Below, in pieces: positions 8,418 to 16,710 of a DNA stretch of 64,000 bases. Position numbers and translations under genes: made by a program. The notes under the pieces were generated by a model that made no database searches, was not told where the DNA came from, and saw only the letters and a list, made by a program, of their open reading frames with translations. This DNA is from Maricaulis sp965228215 (lineage in GTDB: Bacteria > Pseudomonadota > Alphaproteobacteria > Caulobacterales > Maricaulaceae), in contig OZ245800.1 in assembly GCA_965228215.1 (NCBI GenBank), positions 372,001 through 436,000 of the forward strand, given 5' to 3'. Within the stretch, counting starts at the first letter, position 1. Every line of letters begins with the position of its first letter.

Positions 8418-9497
8418 ATGGTGGATTCCAAGATCGATCAGATCCTCGAGGGCGAATGCGTCGAGGTCATGAAAACGCTGCCGGACGAGAGCGTCGATCT
8501 GGTATTTGCCGATCCGCCCTACAATCTCCAGCTCGGCGGCGACCTGCACCGTCCCGACAATTCCAAGGTCGATGCTGTCGACAATGACTGGGACCAGATC
8601 GGCGGGTTCGACGATTATGATCTCTTCACCTGGGGCTGGCTGGAACAGGCGCGCCGCGTGCTCAAGCCGAACGGCGCCATCTGGGTGATCGGCAGTTATC
8701 ACAACATTTTCCGCGTTGGCGGCATTCTCCAGGATGCCGGCTTCTGGGTGCTCAACGACATCATCTGGCGCAAGTCCAACCCGATGCCGAATTTCAAGGG
8801 CACGCGTTTCACCAATGCGCACGAGACCTTGATCTGGGCCGCCAAGACCAAGGACACCAAGCCGACCTTCAACTATGCCGCCATGAAGGCCTTGAATGAC
8901 GGCGTGCAGATGCGGTCCGACTGGACCCTGCCGATCTGTTCCGGCGGAGAGCGCCTGAAGGATGCCGACGGCAAGAAGGCCCATCCGACACAGAAGCCGG
9001 AAGCGCTGCTGCACCGCGTCCTGCTGTCGACGACCAATCCGGGCGATATCGTGCTCGACCCCTTCTTTGGCACGGGCACGACCGGTGCCGCCGCCAAGCG
9101 TCTCGGCCGCAATTTCATCGGTATCGAACGTGACCCGGCCTATGCCGAGGTGGCTCGCGAACGTCTGGAAGCCATCCAGCCGGCCTCCCGCGAAGCTCTC
9201 AGCGTCACCCAGTCCAAGCGCGCCCAGCCGCGCATTCCTTTCGGCGCCCTGGTCGAACGCGGCATGGTGAAGCCGGGTGATACGCTCTACTGCCCCAAGG
9301 GACGCCATACGGCCCGGGTACGCGCGGATGGTTCGGTGATTGCGGGTGACCGTTCAGGCTCGATCCACCAGGTCGGCGCTCAGATCCAGAGCGCACCGTC
9401 CTGCAATGGCTGGACGTACTGGCATGTCCGCACCAAGGCGGGTCTCGCCCCGATCGACGTGCTGCGGGCCGAGGTCCGGGCGACGCTGGAACACTAG
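8418..9497 (+). CDS. ccrM: Cell-cycle regulated DNA adenine methyltransferase CcrM (GANTC)
   Basis: A 359-aa beta-class N6-adenine methyltransferase; Caulobacter CcrM is 358 aa. Catalytic motif IV is FADPPYNLQLGGDLHRPDNS (about residues 31-50), and the SAM-binding motif I is C-terminal, DPFFGTGTTGAAAKRL, in beta-class order. The last 80 residues form the RAMA-type DNA-binding domain unique to CcrM-like enzymes (GDTLYCPKG, SIHQVGAQIQSAPSCNGW). It methylates GANTC late in replication in relatives and so couples gene expression to fork passage. ATG at 8418 is chosen because a -10-like element ends at 8400, leaving the GTG at 8403 at or upstream of the likely transcript start. Its TAG stop overlaps the mutY stop. 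Confidence 0.96.
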   Translation: MVDSKIDQILEGECVEVMKTLPDESVDLVFADPPYNLQLGGDLHRPDNSKVDAVDNDWDQIGGFDDYDLFTWGWLEQARRVLKPNGAIWVIGSYHNIFRVGGILQDAGFWVLNDIIWRKSNPMPNFKGTRFTNAHETLIWAAKTKDTKPTFNYAAMKALNDGVQMRSDWTLPICSGGERLKDADGKKAHPTQKPEALLHRVLLSTTNPGDIVLDPFFGTGTTGAAAKRLGRNFIGIERDPAYAEVARERLEAIQPASREALSVTQSKRAQPRIPFGALVERGMVKPGDTLYCPKGRHTARVRADGSVIAGDRSGSIHQVGAQIQSAPSCNGWTYWHVRTKAGLAPIDVLRAEVRATLEH

Positions 9498-10546
9498 TTT
9501 CCCCGACGCGCCAGAATCTTGCGCATGACGGTCGGCAGGGCTTCATCGCCCAGCTGATGTGTCTCCTGCCAATAGCCGCTGCCGGGCTCCCAGCCCGCCT
9601 GTGCTTCGGCCTCGCGCACGTCCAGCCGCAATTCGAAATGCGTGAAGACATGCCGGATCTCGCCGCGATCCTGCCAGTCGGCCTTGAAGGGCGGCGTGAT
9701 CTCCGGCGGGCTTTCGGCCCACTCGCTTGACGGAACCTCCGTCATCCCGCCCAGCAGGACCTGGTCGGGACGCTTGCGCAGCCAGATCCGGCCATCGCGA
9801 TTGACCAGCCACGCCGTGCCGCGCCGCACCGGCCTGGCCTTCTTCTTTTCCTTGAGCGGATAGCGCGCCTGATCGCCCGCGGCGCGACCGGCGCAGCCTG
9901 CGGCCCACGGACAGCGTTCGCACATCGGCGCGCGCGGCGAACAGATCGTGGCGCCGAGATCCATGATGGCCTGGGCATAATCGCCGGACCGTCCGGGATC
10001 GGCATGCCGGGCGGCGATGCGCTTGATCTCGGGCTTTGCCTTGGGAAGCGGGGTCTGCAGCCGGTAGACCCGGCTGATCACCCGTTCGACATTGCCGTCG
10101 ACGACGCTCGCGGGCCGGTCGAAGGCAGCGGCAAGAATGGCATTGGCCGTGTAATCGCCGATCCCCGGCAGGGCGAGCAGGCCTTTCAATGTATCGGGAA
10201 ACTGTCCGCCCAGATCCGTTGCGACCACCTGTGCACAGGCGTGGAGATTGCGCGCCCGGGCGTAATATCCCAGACCCGCCCATTCCTTCAGCACGTCGTC
10301 GCGCGGTGCAGCGGCCAGATCCTCGACCCGCGGCCACAGATCGAGAAAGCGGAACCAGTAGGGCGTGGCATGCGGAACAGTGGTCTGCTGCAGCATGATT
10401 TCCGACAGCCAGACCGCGTAGGGATCCGCGCAAACGCCCCTCGCCCGGTCCTCTGGACGCACCCGCCAGGGCAGGCTGCGGCCCTCATGGTCATACCAGT
10501 CGAGCAGCGCGTGCCGCATGTCGGAGATCTGCGTGTCGGAGAACAT
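9494..10546 (-). CDS. mutY: A/G-specific adenine DNA glycosylase
   Basis: A 350-aa DNA repair enzyme removing adenine mispaired with 8-oxoguanine. The helix-hairpin-helix motif LLALPGIGDYTANAILAAAF and the catalytic aspartate in VVDGNVERV are present, as is the glutamate in EIMLQQTTV. The 4Fe-4S site is complete: C-x6-C-x2-C-x5-C in CSPRAPMCERCPWAAGC. The C-terminal NUDIX-like MutT domain (about 230-345) reads 8-oxoG. The start is the ATG at 10544-10546, giving MFSDTQISDMRHALLDWY; the frame is open for another 160 codons upstream but that part is antisense to the next gene. It is convergent with ccrM with a 4-base overlap. Confidence 0.95.
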   Translation of the reverse strand: MFSDTQISDMRHALLDWYDHEGRSLPWRVRPEDRARGVCADPYAVWLSEIMLQQTTVPHATPYWFRFLDLWPRVEDLAAAPRDDVLKEWAGLGYYARARNLHACAQVVATDLGGQFPDTLKGLLALPGIGDYTANAILAAAFDRPASVVDGNVERVISRVYRLQTPLPKAKPEIKRIAARHADPGRSGDYAQAIMDLGATICSPRAPMCERCPWAAGCAGRAAGDQARYPLKEKKKARPVRRGTAWLVNRDGRIWLRKRPDQVLLGGMTEVPSSEWAESPPEITPPFKADWQDRGEIRHVFTHFELRLDVREAEAQAGWEPGSGYWQETHQLGDEALPTVMRKILARRGN

Positions 10547-10593
10547 GTATCGCCCTGCTTGCCCGCCGACCGCTTCGGCGCGACAGTACAAGC

Positions 10594-11124
10594 ATGATGC
10601 GCAAGCCCGTCTCGTCAACACTGGAAGGACAGGCCGCGCGCTTCCTGGAAGCGCGCCGCGGCCGCCGTGCCATTCGCCCTGCCCCGTCCGCGGGCAAGGC
10701 GGCGTCGTGCGTGCTTGCTCCCCTGGCCAAGCGGTTCGGACTGGGGGTCGAGCAATTGCAGGCCCGCTGGCCTGAGATCGTGGGTGAACGCCTGGCCAAG
10801 TGGAGCGAGCCGGAAGCCATCCAGCGCCAGGGCGGCAGCCAGACACTGGTGATCCGCGCGCGAGGTCCGGCCGGTGCGGTGCTCCAGGCACAGTCACGGC
10901 AGATTCTCGAACGGGTGCGCCAGTATGCCGGCAAGCTCGCGCCGACACGACTGCGCGTCCGCCAGGGCAGTGCCGCTGTGGCCGAGGCCACCGCAAAGCC
11001 GGAAATGACAGACACGCCATCATCATCACAAGTGAGCGAGAGGGTGGAGCAAACGCCCGAGACCCGGTTACAGTCCGCGCTTGACCGGTTCGCCAAAAGC
11101 GTCAATTCCCGTTCCGGCAAGTGA
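10594..11124 (+). CDS. DUF721 / DciA-like protein
   Basis: A 176-aa protein whose central part (residues about 40-115) matches DUF721: WPEIVGERLAKWSEPEAI, then a hydrophobic strand LVIRARGPAGAVLQAQ and a helix around RQILERVRQYAG. DUF721 includes DciA, the ancestral loader of the DnaB replicative helicase in bacteria without DnaC. The N-terminus is basic and the C-terminal 50 residues are low-complexity and polar. It is divergent from mutY (47-base gap) and 21 bases upstream of the DsbA-like lipoprotein gene, probably co-transcribed with it. The helicase-loader role is inferred from the family. Confidence 0.8.
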   Translation: MMRKPVSSTLEGQAARFLEARRGRRAIRPAPSAGKAASCVLAPLAKRFGLGVEQLQARWPEIVGERLAKWSEPEAIQRQGGSQTLVIRARGPAGAVLQAQSRQILERVRQYAGKLAPTRLRVRQGSAAVAEATAKPEMTDTPSSSQVSERVEQTPETRLQSALDRFAKSVNSRSGK

Positions 11125-11145
11125 GATTGTAAAGGGATCCGAAGA

Positions 11146-11883
11146 ATGAGCCTGACCCGACGAGTATTTTCCGCCCTCGCACTGACCGCCACCCTGGCCG
11201 TGGCCGCCTGTGGCGGAGGAGATGCACCGGCCGGTGAAGGCCAGACGCGTTTCGAACGCGGTGCGGATCGCGGCATCGGCAGCGGCGACGCTCCGCTGAC
11301 CCTGACCGAATACGCCTCGGTGGCCTGCCCGCACTGTGCGGCCTTCCACGAGGAAGTCTGGCCGATGCTTGAGGAAGACTACATCGAGTCCGGCCAGGTC
11401 CGCTTCGTCTTCCGCGAGATGATCACGGGATCGCCGCAGTTCGCGATCGCCGGTTTCGCGCTGGCGCATTGCGTGCCGGAAGAGCGTTATTTCGACATGA
11501 TCGACATCCTGTTCCAGCAACAGCGTGCGATCTTCAACGCAGCCCGCACGCCGGGCGGAGCCCGCGAGCAATACCTGGCGATCGGTCGCTCGATGGGCCT
11601 CAGTGAAGACCAGTTCAACGCCTGCCTGACCGACCAGGACATCAACGCCCAGATCATCGCAAATCACGAACAGGCGCTCTCGGACGGTATCGACACCACG
11701 CCGCGCTTTCTCTTCAACGGCGAGCTGCTTGAAGCCCGCCGCGCTGCCGGTTCGAGCGAGTACACCTATTTCATCGGCGGCCAGCAATTGCTGATCGACG
11801 GCGAACCCGTGCCGGGCCTCGTCGACGAGCCGACCTTCCGCGCGATCATCGACCATCTCCTCGCCCAGACGGCGGCGGAGTGA
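11146..11883 (+). CDS. DsbA-family thioredoxin-fold lipoprotein
   Basis: A 245-aa predicted lipoprotein: the signal sequence ends in the lipobox LAVAAC (Cys about residue 22). The mature part is DsbA-like, with the redox motif CPHC in EYASVACPHCAAFHEEVWP, a helical insertion, and the cis-proline in DTTPRFLFNG. Such proteins form or shuffle disulfides in secreted proteins. A segment after the cis-Pro strand (TYFIGGQQLLIDGEPV) extends the standard fold. It is the first of a tandem paralogous pair and its stop overlaps a GTG that could start the next gene. The exact partner is unknown. Confidence 0.86.
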   Translation: MSLTRRVFSALALTATLAVAACGGGDAPAGEGQTRFERGADRGIGSGDAPLTLTEYASVACPHCAAFHEEVWPMLEEDYIESGQVRFVFREMITGSPQFAIAGFALAHCVPEERYFDMIDILFQQQRAIFNAARTPGGAREQYLAIGRSMGLSEDQFNACLTDQDINAQIIANHEQALSDGIDTTPRFLFNGELLEARRAAGSSEYTYFIGGQQLLIDGEPVPGLVDEPTFRAIIDHLLAQTAAE

Positions 11884-11906
11884 CCGCGCTGTCCGCCCTC
11901 CGTCCG

Positions 11907-12686
11907 ATGAACTGGGTCCGCAACCTTGCCCTGGCAGGCCTGGCGAGCATGCTCATGCTCGCTCCGGCCGCTGCCCAGCAATCGACCATCCCGCAATCGT
12001 CGGGCCCGCAATCAGCGACCCAGCAATCGGTCGCCAACACGGCCGGAGATCCCGGACTCGAGCGCGCGGATGACCACGCGACCGGCGCGCTGGACGCGCC
12101 GCTGACCATCATCGAGTACGCGTCCTTCGCCTGCCCGCACTGCGCCAATTTCCAGCGTGATGTCTGGCCGATGATCGAGCGTGACTTCGTCGAGACCGGC
12201 CAGGTCCGCTATATCGTGCGGCCGATGCTGACGGCACCGCCGCAGATCGCCGCCCTCGGCATCGTCCTGGGCGAGTGCGCTGCCGACGAACGTTATTTCA
12301 CCGTGACCGACCTGCTCTTCATCGAGCAGGAGAATATCTTCCGCACGGCCCAGGCCGGCGGTGATGTCGCCGCGATCTACTACCAGATCGGAGCGGCCGT
12401 GGGCCTGTCGCAGGACGACATCCTGGCCTGTGTCGCCGATCCGCAACTGAATGAGCGGGTGACCTATCTGGCCGAACAGGCCCAGCGCGACGGCGTGCGT
12501 TCGACGCCGAATTTCTTCATCGCCGGACAGCAATTGACCGTCGAGCAGCAAGCCGACGGAAATTACTTTGCCTGGGGCGGTGAAACCCTGCTGATCGACG
12601 GCGAGCGCGTGACCGGTCGATTGAACGAAGACTCCTTCCGCCGAATCATCCTTCACTTTCTGGGCGCGTCCGATTCGGACGAATAG
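11907..12686 (+). CDS. DsbA-family periplasmic thiol-disulfide protein
   Basis: A protein of about 259 aa with a cleavable signal peptide (hydrophobic core LALAGLASMLMLAPAAA ending AAAQQ), so soluble and periplasmic, unlike its lipid-anchored upstream paralogue. The mature domain has CPHC in EYASFACPHCANFQRDVWP and the cis-proline in STPNFFIAG. A Gln/Ser-rich stretch of about 30 residues separates the signal peptide from the fold. A GTG at 11880 overlapping the upstream TGA is an alternative start, but the ATG at 11907 fits the signal peptide better. The two genes surely form one operon and arose by duplication. Confidence 0.86.
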   Translation: MNWVRNLALAGLASMLMLAPAAAQQSTIPQSSGPQSATQQSVANTAGDPGLERADDHATGALDAPLTIIEYASFACPHCANFQRDVWPMIERDFVETGQVRYIVRPMLTAPPQIAALGIVLGECAADERYFTVTDLLFIEQENIFRTAQAGGDVAAIYYQIGAAVGLSQDDILACVADPQLNERVTYLAEQAQRDGVRSTPNFFIAGQQLTVEQQADGNYFAWGGETLLIDGERVTGRLNEDSFRRIILHFLGASDSDE

Positions 12687-12763
12687 TCCCGGGCGCCACT
12701 CATGCTAGATTTTGTGGTATGGTGCTCGCGTCACACCACAGTTTGGGGTGAAGAGGAGATTCG

Positions 12764-15700
12764 GTGAAGTTTACGCAGCTTCGGCTTGCCGGCTTCAAAT
12801 CCTTTGTCGATCCCACGGACATGCGGATCGATCCGGGGCTCACAGGAGTCATCGGACCGAATGGTTGTGGCAAATCAAACCTGCTCGAAGCCCTGCGCTG
12901 GGTGATGGGTGCCACCTCCGCCAAATCCCTGCGCGGCGGCGGTATGGAAGATGTGATCTTCTCGGGCACGGATGCCCGCCCGGCCCGCAACCACGCCGAA
13001 GTCGTTCTCACCGTCGACAATGCCGAGAAACTCGCGCCCTCCCGTTTCAACGAGGCGGCCTCGCTTGAGGTCTCGCGGCGGATCACGCGCGGAGCCGGTT
13101 CGGCCTACAAGATCAATGGCGAGGAGGTCCGGGCCAAGGATGTCCAACTCCTGTTCGCCGACGCGGGTACAGGCGCCAATTCCCCGGCCCTCGTCCGCCA
13201 GGGACAGATTTCAGAACTGATCGCCGCCAAGCCGGAAAATCGCCGCCGCGTGCTCGAGGAAGCCGCCGGCGTCTCGGGCCTGCGCGCCCGCAAACACGAG
13301 GCCGAGCTGCGGCTGAAAGGTGCCGAGACCAATCTCGACCGGCTGCAGGAAGTCATCGACGAGACCGGTTCGCGGCACAGCGCCCTGCAACGCCAGGCCC
13401 GCCAGGCCTCGCGCTATCGCAAGCTCTCCGCCAGCATCCGCACGCTTGAAGCCGCCGTCTGGCTCAATCGCTGGCGCGAGGCGGCGAGCGCCGTCGAGGC
13501 CGCCGAAGCCGAACTCAATGATCGCCGTGACAATGCCGAGACCGCGACCCGGGCTGCCGGCGAGGCGCGTACCAAGGCCGAAGTCATGGCCGCCGCACGC
13601 GAACCCGCCCGCCAGGCCGAGCTGGAAGCCTCCGCCGCGTTGCGGCGACTGGAGCGTGAACGTGATCGGCTGGAACGGGATATCGCCGAAACCCATCGCA
13701 TGATCGAGGGGCTGGAGAATCGGCTGACCGAACTGGCCGCTGCCTCCGAGCGCGAGACCCACATCTCCGAAGACGCCGTCGTGCATCGTGATGAAGCGGC
13801 TGCGGAGCTTGAGAGTCTCGAGAAGACCGCGGCCAAGGACAAAGACGCTCTGGCCGGTGCCCAGGCCGCCGCGCAGGACGCCGAGGAACGCCGCAAGTCC
13901 AAGGACGCTGTCCTGGACGCGAAGTCCCGCGAGCTCGCCGACTACCGCGCTGCAGTCGATGCTGCCCGCCGTGACGTGCAGACGCTGACCAACCGGCATG
14001 AACAGATCGAGTCGGAAATCCTGCGCGCCCGCACCGAGCGCGATGCGCTGAGCGCCTCCACCGCCGTCCAGGACGTCGCGGCGGCGGAGAGCGCTGTCAC
14101 CGCCGCAGAGGCCGAACTGAAGGCCGCCAAGAATGCCGCTGACGAGGCCGAGAGCCAGCGCGATGCCGCCGAGACGGCCTTCAAGGAGGCCGAGGCCGCC
14201 TATCTGGAACGCCAGTCGGAACAGACGGCGCTGGAACGCGAAGCCGCGGCGCTCGAGCGCATGCTGGCCTCCTCGATCCAGGATGATGAAGAATCGGCTC
14301 TTGAGGCCGTGCGTGCGCGCTCGGGTTACGAACACGCCCTTGCTGCCGCGATGGGCGATGATCTCGACGCCTCGCTGAATTCCGAAACGCCGCGCCACTG
14401 GCGTGAGGCGGACTGCCGCGCCGGCGAATTGCCCGGCGGCTGCATCCCGCTCTCCGACCATGTCCAGGCTCCGCCCGCACTCAAGGCCCGCCTGGAATCG
14501 GTCGGCATTGTGAAACGTGAAAAGGCCGAATCCGCCGCGGCCCGACTCAAGCCCGGCCAGCGCCTGGTGACGGTCGAGGGTGATCTGTGGCGCTGGGACG
14601 GTCTGGTATCGCGCGCTGATGCGCCCTCACCCGCCGCCGCCCGTCTGGAACAGCGCAATCGCCTCGAAGAGATTCGCGGCGCGATTGAGACCGGCTCTGC
14701 CGAACTGGACACCTGCCGCGGAAAGCGGAATATCGCCAGCGAGACCCGCGAGACGACTCAGCAGGCCTTCACGGCTGCCCGCAGCGCGGTCGATCCGGCG
14801 GATCGGGCCCTGCGTGACGCCCTGCAGTCCGCCGCGCGCCTGCGCGAAACAGCCGCGACCGATGCGGCCCGCACCGCCTCGCTGGACGAGATCCTGGCCA
14901 AGCTCGAAGTCGAGCTGGGAGAGACGGCCGAGGCCCGGACGCGCGCCGAAACCACCCTCGCCGACACCGATGCCGACAAGCATCGCGAGACCGCGCTCCA
15001 GACCGCCCAGGACGAGGCGGAGACCGCTCGACTTGCCGCTGCCGATTCGCGTGCCGCCCTCGAAAGCGTGCGCCGCGAAGCGGAAATGCGCGATGAGCGG
15101 CGGGCCGCGGTCCAGCGCGATCATGACGCCTGGCAGACCCGGTGCGAGACGGCCCAGTCGCGCATTGAAGACCTGGCCCGCCAGGCCGAGGACTCAAGCG
15201 AGAAACTGGAACAGGCCCGGACCCGCCCGGAAAAGCTGCAGGAAGAATTGCACGCCCTGACCGATCAGCTCGAGATCGCCGAGAAGGCCGCGTCCGAAGC
15301 GCGCGAGGCTGCAGCGTCGACCGAGAATGAAGTGAAATCTGCCGACAGCGATGCCCGCTCCGCGGAATCAGCTGCATCGGCAGCCCGCGAGGCCCGTGCC
15401 GCCACCGAGGCCAAGCTGACGGCAGCCAAGGAACGCCTGGCCGAGACCACGGAACGCCTCCAGGACGCCACAGGTTGCGCACCGGGTGCCCTGTCGAAAC
15501 GGGTCGAGGACGAGGATATCGCCGAGCTCACCCCGCAGGAGCTGGAACGCCGGCTGGACGATGCCCGCAATTCCCGGGAACGCCTGGGCGCAGTCAATCT
15601 GCGCGCCGACCAGGAGGCCGAGGAATTGGCCGAGAAGGTCGCGGAGATGAGTCGCGAGCGCGATGATCTCGTCGAGGCGATCGACAAGCTCCGCAAGGCC

Positions 15701-16210
15701 GTGGACCAATTGTCGCGCGAGGGTCGCGCCCGCCTGCTCGAAGCCTTCGAGATCGTCGACGGGCATTTCCGCAATCTCTTCGCCACGCTGTTCGAGGGTG
15801 GCCATGCGGAATTGCGCCTGACAGAAAACGACGACCCGCTGGAAGCCGGCCTGGAGATCTTCGCCTGCCCGCCAGGCAAGAAGCTGGACACGATGTCGCT
15901 GATGTCCGGCGGTGAGCAGGCCCTGACGGCCTCGGCCCTGATTTTCGCGGTCTTCCTGTCCAATCCGGCACCGGTCTGCGTGCTGGACGAGGTCGACGCC
16001 CCGCTCGATGACGCCAATGTCGACCGTTATTGCCGCATGCTCGACGAAATGCGCCGCCTGACCGAGACCCGATTCCTCGTCATCACGCACAACGCGCTGA
16101 CCATGTCGCGCATGGACCGCCTGTACGGCGTGACCATGGCGGAACGCGGTGTTTCCCAGCTTGTCTCGGTGGACTTGGTGGGCGCGGAACAGCTCATCGC
16201 TGCGGAATAA
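12764..16210 (+). CDS. smc: Chromosome segregation protein SMC
   Basis: A 1148-aa SMC ATPase, the core of bacterial condensin with ScpA and ScpB (not in this window). Walker A GPNGCGKS is at residues 31-38; the C-terminal head has the signature LMSGGEQALTASALIFA (about residue 1045) and Walker B VCVLDEVDAPLDD. Between the heads two very Ala/Glu/Arg-rich coiled coils flank a hinge at about residues 520-615, which looks shorter than the usual hinge. The GTG start follows a GAGGAG ribosome site at 12753-12758 at good spacing. Translated from its own transcript or with the DsbA pair (77-base gap). Length is normal for alphaproteobacteria. Confidence 0.97.
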   Translation: MKFTQLRLAGFKSFVDPTDMRIDPGLTGVIGPNGCGKSNLLEALRWVMGATSAKSLRGGGMEDVIFSGTDARPARNHAEVVLTVDNAEKLAPSRFNEAASLEVSRRITRGAGSAYKINGEEVRAKDVQLLFADAGTGANSPALVRQGQISELIAAKPENRRRVLEEAAGVSGLRARKHEAELRLKGAETNLDRLQEVIDETGSRHSALQRQARQASRYRKLSASIRTLEAAVWLNRWREAASAVEAAEAELNDRRDNAETATRAAGEARTKAEVMAAAREPARQAELEASAALRRLERERDRLERDIAETHRMIEGLENRLTELAAASERETHISEDAVVHRDEAAAELESLEKTAAKDKDALAGAQAAAQDAEERRKSKDAVLDAKSRELADYRAAVDAARRDVQTLTNRHEQIESEILRARTERDALSASTAVQDVAAAESAVTAAEAELKAAKNAADEAESQRDAAETAFKEAEAAYLERQSEQTALEREAAALERMLASSIQDDEESALEAVRARSGYEHALAAAMGDDLDASLNSETPRHWREADCRAGELPGGCIPLSDHVQAPPALKARLESVGIVKREKAESAAARLKPGQRLVTVEGDLWRWDGLVSRADAPSPAAARLEQRNRLEEIRGAIETGSAELDTCRGKRNIASETRETTQQAFTAARSAVDPADRALRDALQSAARLRETAATDAARTASLDEILAKLEVELGETAEARTRAETTLADTDADKHRETALQTAQDEAETARLAAADSRAALESVRREAEMRDERRAAVQRDHDAWQTRCETAQSRIEDLARQAEDSSEKLEQARTRPEKLQEELHALTDQLEIAEKAASEAREAAASTENEVKSADSDARSAESAASAAREARAATEAKLTAAKERLAETTERLQDATGCAPGALSKRVEDEDIAELTPQELERRLDDARNSRERLGAVNLRADQEAEELAEKVAEMSRERDDLVEAIDKLRKAVDQLSREGRARLLEAFEIVDGHFRNLFATLFEGGHAELRLTENDDPLEAGLEIFACPPGKKLDTMSLMSGGEQALTASALIFAVFLSNPAPVCVLDEVDAPLDDANVDRYCRMLDEMRRLTETRFLVITHNALTMSRMDRLYGVTMAERGVSQLVSVDLVGAEQLIAAE

Positions 16211-16257
16211 GGTTTTTCTACTTTATTTTCAGTCATTTACCGCACATGCGAGCTTGC

Positions 16258-16286
16258 TTGACTTGGGCAATCCCCATGGATAGTGT
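16258..16286 (+). promoter_or_regulatory. Candidate sigma-70 promoter for the ATP synthase F0 operon
   Basis: TTGACT at 16258-16263 and TAGTGT at 16281-16286 are separated by 17 bases, in the 123-base gap between smc and atpI. It is the best promoter-like pair in this gap and would start the atpI-B-E-b'-b transcript about 40 bases ahead of atpI. Confidence 0.45.
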
Positions 16287-16333
16287 GCGCGCGCTTGCGG
16301 GGGGCTTTTTCTCCGCGGGTGGACCGATCAATC

Positions 16334-16678
16334 ATGTCACGCAAAGACGAAAGCACGCGCGACCCTTCTGACACCGATCTGGACGACTTGCAGCGGCGCA
16401 TCGATGCGCAGCGCGAGGCGCAGCAGAGCAAGGTGAAAGACGCACCTCCATCGGCCTGGTCGGTGGGCATGCGCTACGGGTCAGAGTTTTTCGGCGGCGT
16501 GCTGGTCGGCGGCGGGCTCGGCTTCATGCTCGATCTCGTGGCGCCGACCTCGCCCTGGGGCCTGATTGTCGGAACACTGTTTGGATTTGCGTCCGGAACG
16601 CTTAATTGCATCCGGGCAGCGCGTGAACTTAATGCGGAGGCCGAGGCCGGTGACGGCGGGTCTTCGACGGGTGAATAG
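16334..16678 (+). CDS. atpI: ATP synthase protein I (AtpI)
   Basis: A 114-aa protein with a charged N-terminus (about 45 residues, DLQRRIDAQREAQQ) and two hydrophobic helices: GSEFFGGVLVGGGLGFMLDL and PWGLIVGTLFGFASGTLN. This is the AtpI/AtpQ architecture; in the family it helps assemble the c-ring or deliver Mg2+. It leads the F0 cluster, with atpB starting 32 bases later. The ATG at 16334 is preferred over an upstream in-frame start at 16283, because the family begins near the polar segment. Confidence 0.88.
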   Translation: MSRKDESTRDPSDTDLDDLQRRIDAQREAQQSKVKDAPPSAWSVGMRYGSEFFGGVLVGGGLGFMLDLVAPTSPWGLIVGTLFGFASGTLNCIRAARELNAEAEAGDGGSSTGE

Positions 16679-16710
16679 CGGCATCGCCGCAAGATTGAGA
16701 GAGGCCGGGC

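Noticed and set aside
10547..11029. N-terminal extension of MutY by 160 residues
   Set aside because: Antisense to the DUF721 gene and of low complexity; the family start fits the ATG at 10546.
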